From: Phycisphaeraceae bacterium
Lineage (GTDB): Bacteria > Planctomycetota > Phycisphaerae > Phycisphaerales > Phycisphaeraceae
NCBI GenBank assembly: GCA_020851465.1
Contig: JADZCR010000001.1
Span: forward strand, 1-64,000
DNA: 64,000 nucleotides
Reading direction: 5' to 3'
A model generated the notes under the pieces. The model was not told the origin of the DNA. It did no database searches and was given only the letters and a program-made list of their open reading frames with translations. Positions 1-7,927 of the stretch are shown piece after piece (position 1 is the stretch's first letter; each line of letters opens with the position of its first letter). Position numbers and translations under genes: made by a program.

Positions 1-40
1 AGCCAACGAAATAGGGGCAGAGGAAGCGTTTGTTGCGAGC

Positions 41-247
41 ATGGAGAATCCGATTTGGCGTGGGCTGATTAGTACGCTTGCGGCTTCACCCAAGGTTCTG
101 GAGGTCCTGGCGGCCGTGGCGGGAGAGCAGATACCAGAGGAGGAGTTGCGACAGATTCGGGAGAACGTGCCAGAGTTGGCAAAGCTGGGGCGTGAGCGTC
201 AGCAGGCGAAGCGTGAAAAGAAAGTGCCTCGAACATTAGGAGGTTGA
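41..247 (+). CDS. Small hypothetical protein of the integrative element
   Basis: A 68-residue protein that I do not recognise. It has a hydrophobic, helix-prone N-terminal half (about residues 5-30), an acidic middle and a strongly basic C-terminal stretch rich in Lys, Arg and Gln (about residues 49-63), which could contact nucleic acid. It ends 3 bases before the GTG start of the helix-turn-helix gene, which in turn overlaps the integrase start, so the three are probably one transcript of an integrative element. A purine-rich stretch (gaggaagcg) lies about 10-20 bases upstream of the ATG and may serve as ribosome binding site. No function is assigned. Confidence 0.55.
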   Translation: MENPIWRGLISTLAASPKVLEVLAAVAGEQIPEEELRQIRENVPELAKLGRERQQAKREKKVPRTLGG

Positions 248-250
248 GCT

Positions 251-439
251 GTGGTTCTTGGCGGATTTTTGGGATACACAAAAAAAGAGGTGGCGTCGTG
301 GTTGCGCATCTGCATACGCTCGGTAGAGCGGTTGATAGCGGCTGGTGAGTTGGTGCCGGTGCGGGTTCGTGGCAAAGTTTTTATCACGGTCGAGTCCTTT
401 GAAGCGTACCGCGATCGCCTCTACCGGGGGAGTCGGTAA
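251..439 (+). CDS. Helix-turn-helix / excisionase-like DNA-binding protein
   Basis: A 62-residue protein starting at GTG. Residues about 8-55 follow the pattern of MerR/Xis-type HTH_17 domains: a YTKKEVASWL first helix, a recognition helix around VERLIAAGEL, then a basic strand-turn region (VRVRGKVFI) and a closing helix FEAYRDRL. Small proteins of this family commonly act as excisionases or regulators beside tyrosine integrases. Its TAA stop overlaps the ATG of the integrase by one base (TAATG), which suggests translational coupling. Likely role: controlling the direction of recombination of the element. A transcriptional regulator role is the alternative. Confidence 0.75.
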   Translation: MVLGGFLGYTKKEVASWLRICIRSVERLIAAGELVPVRVRGKVFITVESFEAYRDRLYRGSR

Positions 440-1746
440 TGATCCAGTACGTCTATCAGCCGTGCCGTGGTAAGTCGTCATTCCGACGATCCGTAGAGAA
501 CTATCGCGGGCGGTTCAAGCTGCCCGGTGGAAGGTTGGAGGATGTCACGCTTGGGACTCCCGATAAGCGCATTGCTGAGCAACGCCTTGCTGGACTCGTG
601 CGTGAGCGGATGGATGAAGCAGCGGGCATCCTCGCACCAAAGACAATGCGGGATGCTGCGGTAAAACCGCTGACGGCTCACCTCGATGATTACATTGCCG
701 ATCTACGGGCCAAGAATCGGGCGAAGCGGTATTACGAACTGGTCGAAGTGCGGGTCAAGACGCTCATCGCTGAGTGTCGTTGGGAGTTGCCTAAGGACGT
801 TACGCCTGATTCCTTCGTCTCCTGGCGGGCGATCCAGACGAAGGCGGCCAAGACGCTAAACGACTACCTCGACGCTGCTATGGTGCTGCTGAACTGGATG
901 CGGCGGCAAGGGCGGATCGCGGCGAATCCCCTTTCATGCGTCGGTAAGGTGCAGACGGTTGGCCGGGAAGTCGTCAAGCGGCGGGCGTTGACTGATGCGG
1001 AGTTCGAGCGGTTGTTGTCGGTATCGGGCGGTCGGAGTGTGGTCTATCTGACAGCCGTGTTAACGGGCTTGCGTCGTGGTGAGCTCCGGGCGTTGCAGTG
1101 GGGTGACGTGCATCTCGATGCCCCTAAGCCCTTCATGAGCGTCAGGGCAGCGACAACGAAGAATCGCAAGGGTGCCGTAATCCTTCTCCGCGACGATCTC
1201 GTGACAGAACTCCGTGGCCTCTTGGATCGCGGCTATCCGTCACTTCCAGGAGGCCGCGTGTTTCGTGTGCCCAAGCCCGAGACCTTTCGCCGGGACCTGC
1301 AGGAGGCTGGTATTCCGATCTATGACGAGCAAGGCCGCAAGGTCGATATGCACGCTCTGCGTCACACGCTGGCCACGAACCTGGCTCGAGGTGGGGTTGC
1401 TCCTCGCGTGGCGATGGAGATTATGCGGCATAGCGATATTAAGCTCACCGCCAAGACGTACACCGATGCGGGGCTCCTGCCGATGGCTGATGCGATGGAC
1501 AAATTGCCTAGGTATGAGGTGTCAAAAAAGCGCTCACAAAAGCGCTCACAATCTGGGGTCGTAGGTGGTCGTGATCTGTCGCAGCTAGTCGCGGTTGGTG
1601 GTGGGGCTGAAAGTGAAAAAGCCCTGTATTTACAGGGAAAAAGTCGTGATTTGTCGCAGGCTGTCGCTACCTGTCGAGAGGGTCAGGCAAGCGAGGGCGA
1701 CGGGGCTCGAACCCGCAACCTCCGGATCGACAGTCCGGTGCTCTAA
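439..1746 (+). CDS. Tyrosine-type site-specific integrase
   Basis: A 435-residue phage-type integrase. Residues about 75-170 look like the N-terminal SAM-like core-binding domain. Residues about 183-345 are the catalytic domain, with the expected residues visible: Arg212 (TGLRR), a beta-hairpin Lys near 241-244, His305 and Arg308 (MHALRHT), His331 (MRHSD) and the nucleophile Tyr341. After Tyr341 there is an unusual tail of about 90 residues with repeated KRSQ and a low-complexity stretch. The last 18 or so residues are simply the antisense reading of the tRNA-Asp gene, because the frame runs into it before stopping. It starts inside the stop codon of the HTH gene. Position and orientation mark this as the right end of an element integrated at the tRNA; the rest lies left of the window. 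Confidence 0.92.
   Translation: MIQYVYQPCRGKSSFRRSVENYRGRFKLPGGRLEDVTLGTPDKRIAEQRLAGLVRERMDEAAGILAPKTMRDAAVKPLTAHLDDYIADLRAKNRAKRYYELVEVRVKTLIAECRWELPKDVTPDSFVSWRAIQTKAAKTLNDYLDAAMVLLNWMRRQGRIAANPLSCVGKVQTVGREVVKRRALTDAEFERLLSVSGGRSVVYLTAVLTGLRRGELRALQWGDVHLDAPKPFMSVRAATTKNRKGAVILLRDDLVTELRGLLDRGYPSLPGGRVFRVPKPETFRRDLQEAGIPIYDEQGRKVDMHALRHTLATNLARGGVAPRVAMEIMRHSDIKLTAKTYTDAGLLPMADAMDKLPRYEVSKKRSQKRSQSGVVGGRDLSQLVAVGGGAESEKALYLQGKSRDLSQAVATCREGQASEGDGARTRNLRIDSPVL
1526..1549 (+). repeat. Tandem 12-bp repeat in the integrase 3' end
   Basis: AAAAGCGCTCAC occurs twice head to tail at 1526-1537 and 1538-1549. It encodes the KRSQ KRSQ repeat of the integrase tail. The core AGCGCT is itself palindromic. 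A possible arm-type recombinase or Xis binding site near the attachment site, or only a coding repeat. Confidence 0.6.
1568..1667 (+). repeat. Pair of imperfect 25-bp direct repeats near the attachment site
   Basis: Two copies of a 25-base sequence lie at 1568-1592 and 1643-1667. Each begins GTCGTGAT, followed by C or T, then TGTCGCAG, and ends GTCGC; they differ at only a few positions. They sit 26-125 bases from the tRNA-Asp gene inside the integrase 3' end. Spaced direct repeats beside a core site are typical of integrase arm sites; that role is inference. Confidence 0.6.
1622..1637. repeat. Perfect inverted repeat CCCTGTA-TT-TACAGGG
   Basis: Seven-base arms with a two-base centre, lying between the two 25-bp direct repeats at the 3' end of the integrase gene. 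It could be a protein-binding dyad of the recombination site. There is no T-run, so it is not a convincing terminator. Confidence 0.5.
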
Positions 1747-1765
1747 CCAATTGAGCTACGCCCCC
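1692..1765 (-). tRNA. tRNA-Asp (anticodon GTC)
   Basis: On the minus strand the cloverleaf can be read in full. Acceptor arms are GGGGGCG and CGCCCTC, with one G-U pair. The D stem is GCTC/GAGC. The anticodon stem CCGGA/TCCGG encloses the loop CTGTCGA, giving anticodon GTC. The T arm is GCGGG-TTCGAGC-CCCGT. The discriminator base is G, as expected for tRNA-Asp; CCA is not encoded. The integrase gene ends inside this tRNA (stop at 1744-1746), so the tRNA is very likely the attachment site of the element on its left. Confidence 0.95.
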
Positions 1766-1810
1766 AGCCTCGTACAACCCCTTGCGAGGCTGCACGATTC
1801 CGAGTCACTA

Positions 1811-1838
1811 AGTCTAATAGCGCACTGGGCTATGTCAA
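1811..1838 (-). promoter_or_regulatory. Promoter of the tRNA-Asp gene
   Basis: On the minus strand a perfect -35 box TTGACA (1833-1838) is followed after 16 bases by TAGACT (1811-1816), a 4/6 match to TATAAT. Transcription would begin about 40 bases before the tRNA 5' end at 1765. Nothing else on this strand nearby needs a promoter. Confidence 0.6.
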
Positions 1839-2129
1839 ACCCCCGGAACGTGAGCCGCAGCCACGGATTTAACCGCGGAAGGAGTGTCGAACCGTCTCCC
1901 TCAGTGCGATCCAAGGCGCCCTCTCGCTGAAAGCTGAGGCGTCCCCATCCTTGACACAAAGTAATGCCATGACCGGCACAGCGCGATAAACCACTCGCTG
2001 CAAGCAGCATCGCAACTTCAGAGCGATAACATCGCCAGCGGTGGGTTTCGGATCTCGGAATTTCAGGATGAAAAGTCGAGAGGCTGCACTTTGCAGAATC
2101 ACATCGGCTGGTGACACTTATCATCATTG
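1839..2129. other. Intergenic stretch without a recognised gene
   Basis: Between the tRNA promoter and the amidohydrolase start I find no supported coding sequence. Open frames here on both strands lack family similarity, and those on the left are antisense readings of the tRNA. A TTGACA on the plus strand near 1950 has no good -10 partner. Confidence 0.5.
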
Positions 2130-3125
2130 ATGCGTATCGACTGCCACGTTCACATTTCCGCCAACACTCCCGGCCGGGGAAAAATGTCCAGTCGGCTGCA
2201 GCGCAGTCTCCCCTTTCGCTACATGCGATGGCATTTTGGTTTACGTGGTGATGATCGGGAAACCGAGCAGGCTATCGAACGAATCCTGATCCGAACCGTT
2301 GAGGAAACCACGGAACTCGATGGCGTGGTGCTGCTTGCGTTCGATGCGGTTCACACGGATACGGGCAAGATCGATGATGCGAACACTCATTTTTACGTCA
2401 CCAACGATTACGTCGCAGAACTGGCGACGAGCCATCCCAAGCTCCTGTTTGGAGCGTCGATACACCCCTATCGCAAGGACGCGCCCGCGGAGGTTGAGCG
2501 ATGCGTCAAGACTGGTGCGGTACTGTGTAAGTGGCTGCCGATCGTCCAGGGTTTCAATCCGGCCGATGCACGATGCCTGCCGCTGTATGAGGCGTTGGCA
2601 CATTTCGGCCTGCCGCTGCTTTCGCACACCGGCGGCGAGCAATGCCTGCCAAACATCGACAAGACGGTCGCCAGCCCGGTTCTTCTGGAACCCGCGCTGA
2701 AGCGCGGCGTGAAAGTCATTGCGGCGCATTGCGGGACGCGCGCCAAGCCGTTCGAGCCTACGTACATCGCCGACTTTGTCCGCATGACCAGGGAATACGA
2801 GCATTTTTATGGTGATACCAGTGCCCTGAACCTGCCGATGCGCTGGCACGCATTCGATTATGTCCTGTCCGATCCGGAAATCCGTGCGAAACTCGTCCAT
2901 GGCAGCGATTGGCCGGTCATCGTGCTGCCATCCCCCACGCGAATCGGCTGGCGGAAGGCGTACGGATTTCTGCGTGACCGCAACTGGCTCCGCCGTGACG
3001 TGGCGATTAAACGAAGCATGGGATTTGATGACGACTACTTCCGGCGCGCAGCAAAGGTGCTGCTGCTGCCGAGTGGTAAGGCTGGCAGCGGCACCCGTGA
3101 TAGTCGCGGAGACACGCCACGTTGA
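2130..3125 (+). CDS. Amidohydrolase-2 family metal-dependent hydrolase
   Basis: A 331-residue TIM-barrel hydrolase or decarboxylase of the ACMSD/amidohydrolase-2 type. Visible metal and active-site motifs in order: His6 and His8 (CHVHI) on strand 1, a Lys/Trp motif (CKWLPI) in the first third, a strand with LSHTGGE, IAAHCGT, and the terminal HGSDWP aspartate. I chose the ATG at 2130; a TTG one codon upstream is in frame but less likely. It is transcribed towards, and ends 20 bases from, the minus-strand oxidoreductase gene. The substrate cannot be deduced. A related protein is encoded at 33653-34534. Confidence 0.85.
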   Translation: MRIDCHVHISANTPGRGKMSSRLQRSLPFRYMRWHFGLRGDDRETEQAIERILIRTVEETTELDGVVLLAFDAVHTDTGKIDDANTHFYVTNDYVAELATSHPKLLFGASIHPYRKDAPAEVERCVKTGAVLCKWLPIVQGFNPADARCLPLYEALAHFGLPLLSHTGGEQCLPNIDKTVASPVLLEPALKRGVKVIAAHCGTRAKPFEPTYIADFVRMTREYEHFYGDTSALNLPMRWHAFDYVLSDPEIRAKLVHGSDWPVIVLPSPTRIGWRKAYGFLRDRNWLRRDVAIKRSMGFDDDYFRRAAKVLLLPSGKAGSGTRDSRGDTPR

Positions 3126-3145
3126 GGCGGGCCGCTCCGGGGAAA

Positions 3146-4345
3146 TCACTTGATCTGGCTCAGTTTGACCGGCGTGCGTTCGCGTGCGGAGACGATCGCG
3201 GCGTGCAGGACTTTCTGGGTTTCGTAGGCGTCGGCGAAATCGGGCAGCGGCACGACCGGCTTTTTCCCGGCGATGACATTGAACATGTCGGCGGCCTGGT
3301 TAATGAACCCGTGCTCGTAACCGATGATGTGCGCGTCCGGCCACCACGCAGAGGCATAGGGATGTCCGCTCCCGCCGCTGGTCACGTTGATCGAGGTCCA
3401 GCCTTGAAGTTTGGGTTCGGCGGTGGCGTCGTAGAATTCCAGCTCATTCATGCGGGGGAAGTGGAATTTAATCGCGCCTTTCTCGCCGTGGATTTCAATG
3501 CGGTTGCCGTTCTTGTCGCCGGTGGAAAGTCGAGTCGCCTCAAAGCTGGCGACGGCACCACCCTTGAAGCGAGCAAGGAAAAGCACAGCGTCATCCACGG
3601 TGGATTTGCCCTTTTTGCCGCCCTTGCGTGCGCCTTTGCCGGAGATTTCACCGCCCGCTGAGGGGTTTTCGATGATGTCGCGTTCCTTGATGAATGTCTC
3701 TTCAATCGCACCGACGACTTCACTGATCTCATCGCCGGTGATGAATCGAGCCATGTCGATGATGTGGGCGTTGAGGTCGCCGTGCGCACCGGAGCCGGCC
3801 AGATTTCCCTGGAAACGCCAGAGCAGAGGCGTGCCGGGACCACCCCAGTCCTGGAGATACGCGGCGCGGACGTGATAGATTTTTCCGAGACGCCCTTCCT
3901 TGACGAGTTGATGCGCCAGCGCGACGGCAGGCACACGCCGGTAGTTGTACCAGACGAAGGTGAGTGACTTTTTAGCGCGTTTGGCGGCATTCACCATCTC
4001 ACGGGCGTCGTCGAGCGTGCCCGCCAGCGGCTTTTCGCAGGCAACATGTTTGCCAGCTTCAAGTGCCGCAATCGCCTGATCGCGGTGGACATAGTTAGGC
4101 GTGCTGACATCCACGAGCGTGATATCCGGATTGGTCACTACCTCGCGCCAGTCCGTCGTGTAATGCTTCCAACCCCAGCGCGGCGCAAATTTCGCCAAGT
4201 CCGCTGCATCTCGCGCCGCGATCGTGTGCATCACCGGCTCCACTGGCAGGTCGAAGAACTTCGCCACCTTCAAATATGCGTTGGAGTGTGTCCGACCCAT
4301 GAACTTCGAGCCGATGAGTGCGACATTGATCTGTTGACCCGCCAT
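3146..4345 (-). CDS. Gfo/Idh/MocA family NAD(P)-dependent oxidoreductase
   Basis: A 399-residue protein. An N-terminal Rossmann fold begins at about residue 5 with the dinucleotide loop GSKFMGRTHS. The family signature CEKPLAG follows near residue 100, the Lys of EKP being the usual catalytic or cofactor-contacting residue. Past about residue 130 comes the alpha/beta C-terminal domain, with a Lys/Gly-rich insertion around residues 230-250 that is unusual. The start at 4345 is chosen because AGGAG precedes it; an in-frame start 13 codons upstream would add a peptide unlike the family. Members oxidise sugars, inositols or sugar acids. The substrate here is unknown, but neighbouring sugar-isomerase-like and second Gfo/Idh/MocA genes suggest carbohydrate catabolism. 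Confidence 0.9.
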   Translation of the reverse strand: MAGQQINVALIGSKFMGRTHSNAYLKVAKFFDLPVEPVMHTIAARDAADLAKFAPRWGWKHYTTDWREVVTNPDITLVDVSTPNYVHRDQAIAALEAGKHVACEKPLAGTLDDAREMVNAAKRAKKSLTFVWYNYRRVPAVALAHQLVKEGRLGKIYHVRAAYLQDWGGPGTPLLWRFQGNLAGSGAHGDLNAHIIDMARFITGDEISEVVGAIEETFIKERDIIENPSAGGEISGKGARKGGKKGKSTVDDAVLFLARFKGGAVASFEATRLSTGDKNGNRIEIHGEKGAIKFHFPRMNELEFYDATAEPKLQGWTSINVTSGGSGHPYASAWWPDAHIIGYEHGFINQAADMFNVIAGKKPVVPLPDFADAYETQKVLHAAIVSARERTPVKLSQIK

Positions 4346-4433
4346 GTGTGTCTCCTGAGTGTGGTGGTATGGACAAGATATCACGGGTGACTCGGAGTGA
4401 CGAACCAGCCGCGATATTTGGAATTTTCCGTAT

Positions 4434-4461
4434 AAAAAACCGCCGGCGTGGAAGCCGGCGG
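4434..4461 (-). terminator. Rho-independent terminator of the 4497-4868 gene
   Basis: Read on the minus strand, a perfect 8-bp GC stem (CCGCCGGC with GCCGGCGG, 4440-4461) with a six-base loop is followed by a run of six T (4434-4439). It lies 35 bases past the stop codon of the minus-strand gene that starts at 4868. Confidence 0.9.
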
Positions 4462-4496
4462 CTGTTGATCATTTCGCTTGTGGAACGCTGCCTCAA

Positions 4497-4868
4497 TCAG
4501 GCAATCGAGTAGCGGCTGCCGCGTTCATCGGCAACTTCGATTCGCTTAAGCTTCTTTTGTTTCACCAGTTTGGTCAGCGCATTGTCAGCGCGACCGCCGC
4601 GCCCCTCGTCGGCCCAGTGCTTGTTAACTTCTGCAGCATTCGGCCTGCCGTGCTTGGCTATGAAAGCCAGCACCGACGCCTCGCCGCTCATGCTGAACGA
4701 GCCACGTGTACGCCGACCTCGCAGACCGCCTGCCGCGCCGCCAGCTGCCAAATTCAGCGAAGAAAATACCTGATCAATGGCTGCGAGTCGCGCTTCCAAT
4801 CGCCTCCGCTCGCTGCGCAAGTCGTTGATCATTTTTGACAGTGTTTTAGGATTAACCGTTCGCGCCAT
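4497..4868 (-). CDS. Hypothetical protein with coiled-coil N-terminus and winged-helix-like C-terminus
   Basis: A 123-residue basic protein. Residues about 8-38 form a charged amphipathic helix likely to be a coiled coil (DLRSERRRLEARLAAID). A Gly/Ala/Arg-rich linker (about 41-55) follows. Residues about 58-120 have the helix pattern of a winged-helix domain: ASVLAFIAKHG, AAEVNKHWADEG and DNALTKLVKQKKLKRI, followed by a hairpin. This suggests a DNA-binding protein, perhaps architectural or regulatory; no named family is claimed. AAGGA lies 10 bases before the ATG. The gene stands alone with its own terminator and a palindrome-rich, AT-rich upstream region. Confidence 0.75.
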   Translation of the reverse strand: MARTVNPKTLSKMINDLRSERRRLEARLAAIDQVFSSLNLAAGGAAGGLRGRRTRGSFSMSGEASVLAFIAKHGRPNAAEVNKHWADEGRGGRADNALTKLVKQKKLKRIEVADERGSRYSIA

Positions 4869-4951
4869 AGCCGGATTCCTTATATGTGATTGACAACCCT
4901 ATCCGTCGCAGGATGTTTTTACCACAATAAAAGTATTGCTCAAACTCCTCC

Positions 4952-4994
4952 GTTGAGTTATTCAACTATAGTAACACGCCAGCTTGATATCAAG
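4952..4994. promoter_or_regulatory. AT-rich intergenic region with two dyads
   Basis: The 174-base gap between the minus-strand gene at 4868 and the ridA stop carries GTTGA-N5-TCAAC at 4952-4966 and the perfect 12-base palindrome CTTGATATCAAG at 4983-4994, plus ACTATAGT between them. These are candidate operators for the winged-helix-like gene, possibly autoregulatory. The half sites resemble FNR half sites (TTGAT/ATCAA), but the four-base spacer is missing. Confidence 0.4.
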
Positions 4995-5042
4995 GTAATT
5001 ACTGTAGTTGTACTCTCATCATACGAAAGAAGGTAGTAACTT

Positions 5043-5429
5043 TTACGAGTTAGGAACTTTGGCGATGGCGTCGATTTCTATCTTCATATTGGGCGGGAGG
5101 ACAGATTGCACAGTCGTGCGCGCGGGGCGTACTCCCGTGAAGAATTCGCCATAAACCTGATTGAACCGCTGAAAATCGTTGATATCCGCGAGGTGAACGG
5201 TGCATTTAATCACGTCCTCGCGTGTGCAGCCGCCAGCTTTGAGGACTGTCTCAATATGAGAGAGTGTCATTCTGGTTTGCTCTTCGATCGTGCCCGGAAT
5301 GATCTTTCCTGTTACCAAGTCAATGCCTGCCTGGCCGCTGACATAAAGGAACCCGCCCGCGATAATTCCATCTGAATATGCGCCGGTTGCGGTTTTACGA
5401 TTCGGATTCACGACCTGTTGCTTGGACAT
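5043..5429 (-). CDS. ridA: RidA family reactive intermediate/imine deaminase
   Basis: A 128-residue protein of the RidA/YjgF/UK114 family at full family length. RidA hydrolyses reactive enamine/imine intermediates made by PLP enzymes and works as a trimer in the cytoplasm. The signature RPARTTVQ with the active-site Arg104 is present, together with Glu118 in the closing KIEIDAIA motif and a Gly-rich N-terminal region (AGGFLYVSGQAG). It lies about 110 bases downstream of the sugar-isomerase-like gene on the same strand. Other members take part in catabolic pathways, so a dedicated role beside the neighbouring sugar genes is possible. Confidence 0.93.
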   Translation of the reverse strand: MSKQQVVNPNRKTATGAYSDGIIAGGFLYVSGQAGIDLVTGKIIPGTIEEQTRMTLSHIETVLKAGGCTREDVIKCTVHLADINDFQRFNQVYGEFFTGVRPARTTVQSVLPPNMKIEIDAIAKVPNS

Positions 5430-5540
5430 GGCAATCCTTCACTTTCCTAAATTACTATCAGTCCGAGTATCAATCTTTCAATACTATTCCGTATCTCTCA
5501 TCAGATACGTTGTTATTGTGCATACCTCTGCCGGTAGGTT

Positions 5541-6338
5541 CTACTTCATCGCTTCAATCTTTTTCATGGCTTGCAGTGTCTTTTCATATGTTGCGAGGTC
5601 AACCTCCACCTCGCTGGTTAATGGACCCTGATAGTCGATCGCGTTCAATTCCCGCATGACCGCGGGGAAATCGACCTCCCCTTCGAGCAGCGCGGTCCAC
5701 TTGCCATTGAGCGGCCCGCCCTTCCAGTCCTTGAGATGGACGAGCTTGGTATGCCGACCGAGTATCCGTACCCAGTGCTGGGGGAACTGGAACACCGCCA
5801 TATTGCCGGGGTCGAAGTAGAAGCCCACGCGCGAATGGCCGACATCATCCAGAAATCGCTTCATCTCCATCGGGCTAAACAGAAAACCGTTCCACACAAA
5901 CTCCACTGCGATATCGATACCAAGCTCGTGGGCGGTTTGGGCAGCCTCGCGCAGCGAGGCGACGCCGTTGGCGTAAGCCTCATCGTAATAGAGGTCGGGG
6001 CGCAGCCTGCCGAGGGTCAGCAACACGGAGCCGGCGCCAAGTTTCCCGGCCACCCGCAGCCCGCTGCGGATTTCCTTGACTGCCTCCAGCCGTGCCGCGC
6101 CGCGGTCCAACGGAGTATTTCCCAGGTGCAGCAGAGCCGCGCTGAAAATATGTACGTTGAGACTGTCGGCACGACGACGAATCGAGTCGAGATCCGCATC
6201 GGATGTCGCCGACGAAAGTTCTCCCTCTTTGCGCAACATCACCTCGACGACTTCGTAACCCGCGCGACTTGCTGCGGGAAGAAACTCCTCGAGTCTGGAG
6301 TTCCACATGCTGCACTGAGTGACGCCGAGTTTTCGCAT
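5541..6338 (-). CDS. Sugar phosphate isomerase/epimerase family protein (AP endonuclease family 2 fold)
   Basis: A 265-residue TIM-barrel protein of the xylose-isomerase-like family. Typical segments: an N-terminal strand with a CSMWN turn, a VEFVWNGF strand with the first metal-ligand Glu near the middle, FYFDPGN with the Asp ligand, and a KLVHLKDW strand with the His/Asp pair. The C-terminal LTSEVEVD strand supplies the last acid. Members are isomerases or epimerases of keto-sugars or inositols, often encoded beside Gfo/Idh/MocA oxidoreductases as here (49 bases after the 6388-7389 gene). The exact substrate is not visible. Confidence 0.87.
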   Translation of the reverse strand: MRKLGVTQCSMWNSRLEEFLPAASRAGYEVVEVMLRKEGELSSATSDADLDSIRRRADSLNVHIFSAALLHLGNTPLDRGAARLEAVKEIRSGLRVAGKLGAGSVLLTLGRLRPDLYYDEAYANGVASLREAAQTAHELGIDIAVEFVWNGFLFSPMEMKRFLDDVGHSRVGFYFDPGNMAVFQFPQHWVRILGRHTKLVHLKDWKGGPLNGKWTALLEGEVDFPAVMRELNAIDYQGPLTSEVEVDLATYEKTLQAMKKIEAMK

Positions 6339-6387
6339 GATTGAGCTACTTTGTGGACCTGTGCTTTGCGGCTGCCTGCCCGACGAT

Positions 6388-7389
6388 TTACCACTTCACC
6401 TTGGCGATGCCGTTACCCCTGGCCGCCTTGAGGATCGCCTCAGCAACGGCGATGCCTTTAATCGCCTCCGTCGCGGGTGTAATGCACTTGGCCTTGCCTT
6501 TGAGGCAATCCAGAAAATGTCTGGCCTGCGTCACGTACATATCGGTGCGTTTGAACTTCCAGAGTTTTTTCTTCGCCCGGCTCGGATCAGCGGTGACGTA
6601 GTAGCCAAAGTCGCTGGTGTTGAGCTTGTCATTGGCGAATTCGCCGGGGCCAAAGTTGATGGAACCTTTGGGGCCGAGCAGGTCATGGCAACCGATACTT
6701 GCGATGCCCCAGGTCCAGCAGACCATGATCTGATCGCCTGACTTGTATTGGACGACAGCCGTCGCGGTGTCCATCGCTGTATTCGTTGTCAGCTTGATGG
6801 ATCGGGCGACCACGCTTTCGGGATCGCCGAACATCATGTTTCCAAAGTCGTAGTTATGAACCGCCCCGTCAAAGAGAGGCCCGCCGCTGAGCTTGTCATC
6901 GAGAAACCAGGGACCGCCGAACCGGAAGAGTGACGCGATCGCATGACGCCAGAGGATCGGTCGGCCGATCGTCCCGGCCTGCACGATCCTGGCAAGCGTA
7001 CCCCAGTCGGTATCGAACCGGCGACAGTGCGCGACCATGAGCAGCTTGCGCGTCTTGTGCGCTGCTTCGATCATCTGTCGGCCGTGCGCTACTGAGCGGG
7101 CGAGCGGCTTTTCCGTCAGTACATCCCGACCGGACTTCATCGCATCAATCACGACATCGCGGTGGTAGAGCGTCGGCGTGACGCAGACAAGGGCGTCCAC
7201 CTTCTTGTTTCGCAAGAGCTGTTTGTAATTGCTGTAAACCTCTGCGTCGGGAAACTTTTTCTTGAACCCCTCCTGAGCGCCGGGAGAGGGATCGGCACCG
7301 GCGACCACACGACAGGCTCCGGTAGCTGCGAAGGCGTTGACTTGCCCCATGCCCATGCCGCCCAGACCGACGAACCCGATGTTAATCAT
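6388..7389 (-). CDS. Gfo/Idh/MocA family oxidoreductase
   Basis: A 333-residue protein starting MINIGFVGLGGMGMGQ, a clear Rossmann nucleotide-binding loop. The EKP signature appears as LTEKPLARS near residue 95. The second domain includes CRRFD and a GGPLFDGAVHNYDF motif; the DxxxHxxD-like region is typical of active members, where His acts as acid/base. It lies between the ferritin-like gene (62 bases upstream) and the isomerase-like gene (49 bases downstream) on the same strand, so they may share a transcript. A dehydrogenase for a sugar or inositol is likely; the substrate is unknown. Confidence 0.9.
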   Translation of the reverse strand: MINIGFVGLGGMGMGQVNAFAATGACRVVAGADPSPGAQEGFKKKFPDAEVYSNYKQLLRNKKVDALVCVTPTLYHRDVVIDAMKSGRDVLTEKPLARSVAHGRQMIEAAHKTRKLLMVAHCRRFDTDWGTLARIVQAGTIGRPILWRHAIASLFRFGGPWFLDDKLSGGPLFDGAVHNYDFGNMMFGDPESVVARSIKLTTNTAMDTATAVVQYKSGDQIMVCWTWGIASIGCHDLLGPKGSINFGPGEFANDKLNTSDFGYYVTADPSRAKKKLWKFKRTDMYVTQARHFLDCLKGKAKCITPATEAIKGIAVAEAILKAARGNGIAKVKW

Positions 7390-7451
7390 GATGAAAAGTT
7401 CCCCATGAGGATGAGGGTGGAAGGAGAGACGGCGAGCCGCCGTCGTTCATT

Positions 7452-7907
7452 CTAAGAGCGTGAACCTGCCGCCGCCGTATGGCCGACGACTTCGCGCAGC
7501 GATTCGAGTTTGGCAAGCTGCGCCTGATTTTCCGTGAGCATCGCCGCCAGATCGTCGTCGATTTCACTGATCCCCGTGGAATGACTCACCACCCGCTGAT
7601 ACGCGGCGACCTGCCGACTTTTTTCGTTGATCAACAGCGGCATGAGCGACGGCAGCGACAAGTAGTGGTAGTTCGTCACCTCCGGCTGGAATGAGATCGG
7701 CTTCTGAGGCAGCTCAAGCCGATTGAGAATTTCCACGATCCGCTCGCCATGCTCGCTGGAAGTATGACTCATGGCTGTGATTTCACGCCATGCGGGAAAG
7801 CTCCGAGCCGTAAGGTAGGGTTTGGCTTCGTCGAGATGGCGAAACAGACTGCGCGTCTCGGTCGCCAGCAGGAGATTCAACTCATCGGCAAGCGCGGGGT
7901 TATTCAT
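7452..7907 (-). CDS. Helical ferritin-like hypothetical protein downstream of nuoN
   Basis: A 151-residue protein predicted to be all alpha, with the acid and histidine spacing of ferritin-like four-helix bundles: ETRSLFRHLDE in helix 1, SHTSSEHGERIVEIL in helix 2, INEKSRQVAAYQRVV in helix 3 and a final acidic helix. Whether it keeps a di-iron site is uncertain. The ATG at 7907 is chosen; an upstream in-frame start would overlap nuoN. It starts 20 bases after the nuoN stop on the same strand, so it is probably co-transcribed with the complex I genes. The function is unknown. Confidence 0.65.
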   Translation of the reverse strand: MNNPALADELNLLLATETRSLFRHLDEAKPYLTARSFPAWREITAMSHTSSEHGERIVEILNRLELPQKPISFQPEVTNYHYLSLPSLMPLLINEKSRQVAAYQRVVSHSTGISEIDDDLAAMLTENQAQLAKLESLREVVGHTAAAGSRS

Positions 7908-7927
7908 GGTCGTGCAACTATTCCAAT

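Noticed and set aside
1595..1930. Open frame containing RATGLEPATSGSTVRCSNQLSY
   Set aside because: This peptide is the classic artefact of reading the antisense of a tRNA gene; it overlaps tRNA-Asp at 1692-1765 and lies in another frame of the integrase.
4983..4994. CTTGATATCAAG as an FNR site
   Set aside because: FNR sites need four bases between the TTGAT and ATCAA halves; here the halves are fused. Kept only as an unassigned palindrome.
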